64,000 nt of DNA from Actinoallomurus soli (GTDB taxonomy: Bacteria > Actinomycetota > Actinomycetes > Streptosporangiales > Streptosporangiaceae): assembly GCF_024055715.1 (NCBI RefSeq), contig NZ_JAMXMV010000001.1, positions 930,001 to 994,000 of the forward strand, written 5' to 3'. Position numbers and translations under genes: made by a program. This document shows positions 60,342-64,000 of the stretch, piece by piece (within the stretch, counting starts at the first letter, position 1; each line of letters starts with the position of its first letter). Under the pieces are notes generated by a model. The model ran no database searches. It was not told the origin of the DNA and saw nothing but the letters and a program-made list of their open reading frames with translations.

Positions 60342-61196
60342 TTACGTGGGCGGGGCCGGGCCCGCGGTGGGCGATCCGAGGAACGGCGGGTACCGGTCGC
60401 CGGGCACCAGGTTGCCGCCGTACAGCTCGGAGACCGTGACGAAGGCGTAGCCCTGTTTGCTCAGCGCGTCCAGGATGCCGGGAATCGCGGCCACGCTCGT
60501 CGGCCGGATGTCATGCATGATCACAATGTGGCCCGGCTTCGCGCCGGCCAGGACCCGCTTCGTCACCACCGCGGTGTTGCGGTCCTTCCAGTCCAACGTG
60601 TCGACGGTCCACAGGATCTGCGCCAGTCCCATCTGCTTGGCGATCTCGTTGAGCTGCTTGTCCGAGTACCCGTAGGTCGGGCGCATCACCGTCGGCGTCG
60701 TGCCGGTGGCCTGCAGGATGGCCTCCTGCGTGCGGATGAGCTCGTCCTCGACCTTCGCTCGCGGGGCACCGGTCAGCTTGGCGTGGTCGAACGTGTGGTT
60801 GCCGATCTGGTGGCCCTCGGTGGCCTCCCGTTTCAGGATGTCCTGGTTGTTCGCCACCTGCTGGCCGAGGACGAAGAAGGTCGCGTGCGCGCCGTGCGCC
60901 TTCAGGATGTCCAGAAGCTTGGCGGTGCCGGTGACCGGTCCGTCGTCGAAGGTGAGCGCGATGCACTTGCGCACGTGGCAGTCGACCTTCGCCGGGGCCG
61001 CCGGCCGCGGCTTCGCGGCCCGATGGGCGGCGGACCGGTTCTCGTGGGACGGCGAACGGGCGAGAAGGAACACCCCCGCGCCCACCACACCGCCCACCAA
61101 TACGGCCGCGCCGAGGGCGGCGGGCACGGCCCAACGCCGTTGCAGAAATCCGCTTTTCTCGTCTTTATTACTTTTATCGTTTTCGTCGTTCGTCAC
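60342..61196 (-). CDS. Membrane-anchored NodB-type polysaccharide deacetylase
   Basis: A 284-residue protein. A charged cytoplasmic start (about 1-21) and one membrane anchor (about 24-46) precede the NodB domain. TFDDGP at 82-87 supplies the catalytic/metal aspartate (D84) and H134/H138 of GNHTFDH bind the metal. RPTYGYSDK and IVIMHDIRP complete motifs 3-5. It likely removes acetyl groups from peptidoglycan or another cell-surface glycan. Two cysteines (73, 78) may pair. The first 15 codons are AT-rich for this genome, which may keep the translation start unstructured. GTG start with GGGGGCAAAG before it. Confidence 0.92.
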   Translation of the reverse strand: MTNDENDKSNKDEKSGFLQRRWAVPAALGAAVLVGGVVGAGVFLLARSPSHENRSAAHRAAKPRPAAPAKVDCHVRKCIALTFDDGPVTGTAKLLDILKAHGAHATFFVLGQQVANNQDILKREATEGHQIGNHTFDHAKLTGAPRAKVEDELIRTQEAILQATGTTPTVMRPTYGYSDKQLNEIAKQMGLAQILWTVDTLDWKDRNTAVVTKRVLAGAKPGHIVIMHDIRPTSVAAIPGILDALSKQGYAFVTVSELYGGNLVPGDRYPPFLGSPTAGPAPPT

Positions 61197-61456
61197 CTTT
61201 GCCCCCGACTGAGCGACTTTTGGTCATGCGCAGGGTTCGGGGGGCGGCCAGGAACGGTCCGGAATGTCGAGCCGAACAGCGGGGACCGCGATGGGCCACC
61301 CCCGTCGCGTTACCTATACCCGCGAAATCCGGCCGCCCGAACGCGCGATGAAGAACGCTGTCGGGAAAGGACCGGCGGCTCGGGGCCGGCGGCGTGGCGC
61401 GCGGAAAACCGGTTTCGGGCTGTCAGTGCCCGCTGGCATACTGCCCGCGGAGGTAA

Positions 61457-62680
61457 GTGATCACTGTGACCGTTGAACCTTACAGGCGGGTCCTGGCCAT
61501 CCCCGGAGTCCGGACGCTGCTGCTCGTCGGCCTGGTCGCCCGGATCCCCGTCGTGGCGTGCGGACTGACGCTGACCCTGTACGTGGTCGGCGGCCTGGGA
61601 CGCGGGTTCATGCAGGCGGGCCTCGTCGGCGCGGCCTCGACCGCCGGAGTGGCGGTCGGCGCCCCGATCGCCGGGCGCTTCGTGGACCGGCGCGGCCTCC
61701 GGCCGGTCCTGGTGGTCACCACGCTCGCCCAGCTGGTCTTCTGGACGGCCGCGCCGTTCCTGTCGTACTGGCCGCTGTTCGCCGGCGCCTTCGTGAGCGG
61801 GGTCCTGGCGTTGCCGGTCTTCACCGTCGTCCGCCAGTGCGTCGCGGCCGCCGTCCCGGCCGAGCACCGCCGCAGCGCGTACGCGCTGGACTCGATGCTC
61901 GTCGAGGTGGCCTACATGACCGGCCCGGCGCTCGCCGTGGCCGTCGCGACCGCGATCGGCAGTTCCTGGACGATGGCGCTCATCGGTATCGGCCTGGTCG
62001 GGTCCGGCGCGGCACTGCTGGCGCTCGACCCGCCCATCCGCGTCGACGACGAGCCGGAGACCGGCCGGGCCGCGGTGCGCCGCCGGGAGTGGCTGACTCC
62101 CGCCCTGTTCGCGCTGCTCGGCGTGACGGCGGCGGCGACGTTCGTGCTCGCCGCGACGGAGCTCGGCCTGGTCGCGGTGCTCAAGGCCGACTCCGCGACC
62201 CGCTGGACCGGCCTGGTGCTCGCCGTGTGGGGGCTCGCGTCGATGGCCGGCGGGTTCGTGTACGGCGCGCTGGCCCGGGGCTTCTCCCCGCTCGTCATCG
62301 TCGGCGGCATGGCCGCGCTCACCGTTCCCATGGGCCTGGCCGGGCACTGGGGATGGCTCTGCCTCGCGCTGCTCCCGGCGGGAGTGATGTGCGCCCCGGC
62401 CATCTCCACCACGATCGACACCCTCAGCCGATGGGTGCCGGCCGCGGCCCGCGGCGAGGCGACCGGACTGCACGGCACCGCGATGACCCTGGGCCTGGCC
62501 GTCTCGGGCCCTCTCACCGGCGTCATCATCGACGGCCTGGGCACCCGCTGGGCGTTCGCCATCTCCGGCGCGGCCGGTCTCCTCGTGGTCCTGCTCGCCG
62601 CCCCGGCCTGGCGGCGCGCCCCGCAGCCGGCGGCGCCGCCCGCGCCCGCCGCCGCGGCACCCGTCGCCGACGCCGCCTGA
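61457..62680 (+). CDS. MFS transporter
   Basis: A 407-residue, 12-segment MFS protein with a Pro/Ala-rich tail. The loop after segment 2 is GRFVDRRGLRPVL, the MFS A-motif analogue, and the central loop (about 195-215) is charged. The group resembles actinobacterial drug or metabolite exporters. The start is GTG 61457 (GGAGG only 3 bp away) or GTG 61466 (12 bp away); neither spacing is ideal. The 260-bp upstream region shows no other gene. No dedicated regulator is adjacent. Confidence 0.85.
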   Translation: MITVTVEPYRRVLAIPGVRTLLLVGLVARIPVVACGLTLTLYVVGGLGRGFMQAGLVGAASTAGVAVGAPIAGRFVDRRGLRPVLVVTTLAQLVFWTAAPFLSYWPLFAGAFVSGVLALPVFTVVRQCVAAAVPAEHRRSAYALDSMLVEVAYMTGPALAVAVATAIGSSWTMALIGIGLVGSGAALLALDPPIRVDDEPETGRAAVRRREWLTPALFALLGVTAAATFVLAATELGLVAVLKADSATRWTGLVLAVWGLASMAGGFVYGALARGFSPLVIVGGMAALTVPMGLAGHWGWLCLALLPAGVMCAPAISTTIDTLSRWVPAAARGEATGLHGTAMTLGLAVSGPLTGVIIDGLGTRWAFAISGAAGLLVVLLAAPAWRRAPQPAAPPAPAAAAPVADAA

Positions 62681-62745
62681 CGGCGGGCGCGGCCGGCCTG
62701 CGAGACCGGGTCCCGCGAACGGCGGAGCCGGTGTATTGCTGATTC

Positions 62746-63615
62746 ATGCGACGACTGAACGACCCGGCGGCGCTGCGCGGGCGCCGCGTCCTCGTCACCG
62801 GAGCGGCGCGCGGCATCGGCGCGGCCCTCGCCCGCCGTCTGCACGCCCGCGGTGCCCGAGTCGCCCTGGCGGGCCTGGAGCCGGACGGTCTGGCGGCCGT
62901 CGCGCGCGACTGCGCGGACGCGCCCTGGCGGACCTGCGACGTCACCGACCGCGACCTCGTCGAACGGGTGGTGGCGGAGCTGGCCGATCGGCTGGGCGGC
63001 CTGGACGTCGTGGTGGCCAACGCTGGTGTCGCCTGCCAGTGGCCCGTCCTCGGCGGTGATCCCGAGGTCCTGGAGACGACCATGCGCGTGAACGTCTTCG
63101 GCACCTACCACACCCTGCGGTCGGCGGGCCCGTACATCGCCCACCCGGAGGGCTACGCGCTGACGGTCGCCTCGCTGGCCGCCGCCGTCCATGCGCCGCT
63201 GCTCGGCGCCTACAGCGCCTCGAAGGCCGCGGTCGAGGCCCTGGGCGACACGCTCCGCGTCGAGCTGCGGCACACCGGCGCGCGGGTGGGCGTCGCCTAC
63301 TTCGCCGAGCTGGACACCGACATGACGCACCGCGGGTTCGGCACGCGGGCCGCCGCCGCGCTGCAGGGCAGGCGCGGAGCGTTCACCGGGGTGACGCCGC
63401 TCCGGGCCGGGGTCGACGCGCTCGAACGCGGCATCGCGACACGCGCCCGGCGGGTGCACGCCCCGCGCTGGGTCGGGCCGGTCCTGTACGGGCGGATGGC
63501 GGCCCAGCGTGTGCTCGAGACGGCGGTGCGGGCACGAGTGGAGCCCGCTCTGCGGATCGCGGCCGAAGAGGACCCGCCGCTGACGACACCGCAGCCCGAG
63601 GAGCGGGCCGGATGA
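62746..63615 (+). CDS. SDR-family oxidoreductase
   Basis: A 289-residue short-chain dehydrogenase. The cofactor motif is TGAARGIG at 18-25, VVVANAGVA replaces NNAG, the serine region is VASLAAAV and Y-x-x-x-K is YSASK. The C-terminal half is extended compared with classical SDRs (about 245), as in the group found beside carboxymuconolactone decarboxylase-like proteins and hydrolases of lipid catabolism. The substrate is unknown. Its stop overlaps the next gene by 4 bp (ATGA). Confidence 0.88.
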   Translation: MRRLNDPAALRGRRVLVTGAARGIGAALARRLHARGARVALAGLEPDGLAAVARDCADAPWRTCDVTDRDLVERVVAELADRLGGLDVVVANAGVACQWPVLGGDPEVLETTMRVNVFGTYHTLRSAGPYIAHPEGYALTVASLAAAVHAPLLGAYSASKAAVEALGDTLRVELRHTGARVGVAYFAELDTDMTHRGFGTRAAAALQGRRGAFTGVTPLRAGVDALERGIATRARRVHAPRWVGPVLYGRMAAQRVLETAVRARVEPALRIAAEEDPPLTTPQPEERAG

Positions 63616-64000
63616 CGGATCCGCACGGCACGGCACCGCGGAACGCGGCGCCGCAGGATGCAGCGCCGCCGAGTGCGGGGGCACGGGGTGCGGGGGCACG
63701 GGGTGCGGTGTCGCAGGGCGCAGCGCCGTGGAATGCGGAGCGAAGAGATGCAGGACCGCGCGTCCCGGCCGGTTCGCGCCGCGAGCTGGGCACGCCGGCG
63801 TGGGTGTTCGCCCGGCTGGCGGGACGGCGCGCGGGCACGGCGCCGCCGGTGCTGTTCCGGGTGCTCGGCCGGCACCGCCGGTTGTTCCGCGGCTGGCTCC
63901 ACTTCGCCGGCCGGCTGATGCCGGGCGGTCTGCTGCCCCGCCGCGAGACCGAGCTGGTCATCCTGCGGGTCGCGCACCTGCGGGGCTGTCGTTACGAGTT
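63612..64000 (+). CDS. Carboxymuconolactone decarboxylase/AhpD-like protein, 5' part
   Basis: The frame from ATG 63612 is still open at the window end (at least 129 residues). A low-complexity Ala/Gly/Arg start with short repeats (GARGAGARGA) covers about 1-50. Then comes LGTPAWVFARLAGRRAG and RETELVILRVAHLRGCRYE, the start of the AhpD-like core in which a C-x-x-x-H-type motif usually follows. The family includes peroxidase partners and lactone decarboxylases. Coupled to the SDR by a 4-bp overlap, so the two likely share a pathway. Confidence 0.8.
   Translation, partial: MTDPHGTAPRNAAPQDAAPPSAGARGAGARGAVSQGAAPWNAERRDAGPRVPAGSRRELGTPAWVFARLAGRRAGTAPPVLFRVLGRHRRLFRGWLHFAGRLMPGGLLPRRETELVILRVAHLRGCRYE

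Overview
The window is very G+C-rich, with GTG/TTG starts, strong G/C bias at third codon positions and Shine-Dalgarno-like GGAGG/GAGGA motifs. It carries actinomycete gene families: DevS/DosS-type GAF histidine kinase, MmyB-like XRE regulator, SigJ-type ECF sigma factor, DUF397, IdeR iron box, HATPase anti-sigma protein and L,D-transpeptidase lipoprotein. It looks like the chromosome of a filamentous actinobacterium, probably in or near the Streptosporangiales; the genus cannot be fixed from sequence alone.

Region by region. 0-2.5 kb: end of a COG3375-type acyltransferase, an OSBS/N-acylamino-acid racemase enzyme and a YpfJ-type zinc metallopeptidase. 2.6-10.4 kb: cydA-cydB-cydD-cydC (cytochrome bd oxidase plus its assembly exporter), followed by a DevS/DosS-like sensor kinase, which suggests a low-oxygen respiration locus. 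10.4-13.6 kb: an FAD oxidoreductase, a lipase-maturation-factor gene broken by a frameshift, and a small broken gene. 13.55-15.2 kb: an amidohydrolase/decarboxylase behind a perfect inverted-repeat operator, followed by a TetR pseudogene. 15.2-19.4 kb: XRE regulator plus quinone oxidoreductase, and a divergent MFS/LysR pair. 19.4-30 kb: a complete NIS (hydroxamate) siderophore locus. One arm is substrate-binding protein, siderophore-interacting protein, decarboxylase, N-monooxygenase and an acyltransferase-synthetase fusion; the other arm is two permeases and an ATPase. Both arms face a 19-bp iron box at 26761-26779. 30-41.6 kb: secreted protein with a hairpin over its RBS, L,D-transpeptidase, a 1078-residue NNH7-like NACHT NTPase, GT39-like membrane glycosyltransferase, SGNH hydrolase, SigJ, and a divergent MFS/MerR pair.

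42.1-49.9 kb is a decayed accessory island. It is bracketed by inverted arrays of a 23-bp-periodic iteron. Inside are methyltransferase and TesB-thioesterase pseudogenes, a 1255-codon reading frame with three papain-fold (toxin deamidase-like) modules and a DUF397 tail, an IS110 transposase and a small possible immunity gene. 49.9-64 kb returns to core-like genes: NADP oxidoreductase/HxlR pair, two cytochromes P450, ACT-domain membrane protein, IclR regulator, alpha/beta hydrolase, anti-sigma-like ATPase, FG-GAP propeller protein, 3-hydroxybutyrate dehydrogenase, NodB deacetylase, MFS, SDR and a carboxymuconolactone decarboxylase cut by the window end.

Two themes recur. Several genes are decayed or frameshifted (lipase maturation factor, small ORF, TetR, amidohydrolase fragment, methyltransferase, thioesterase). 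In addition, in-frame minisatellites sit in interdomain linkers (nine 15-bp units in cydD, five 30-bp units in the siderophore synthetase, seven 21-bp units in the siderophore ATPase) and in some intergenic regions.
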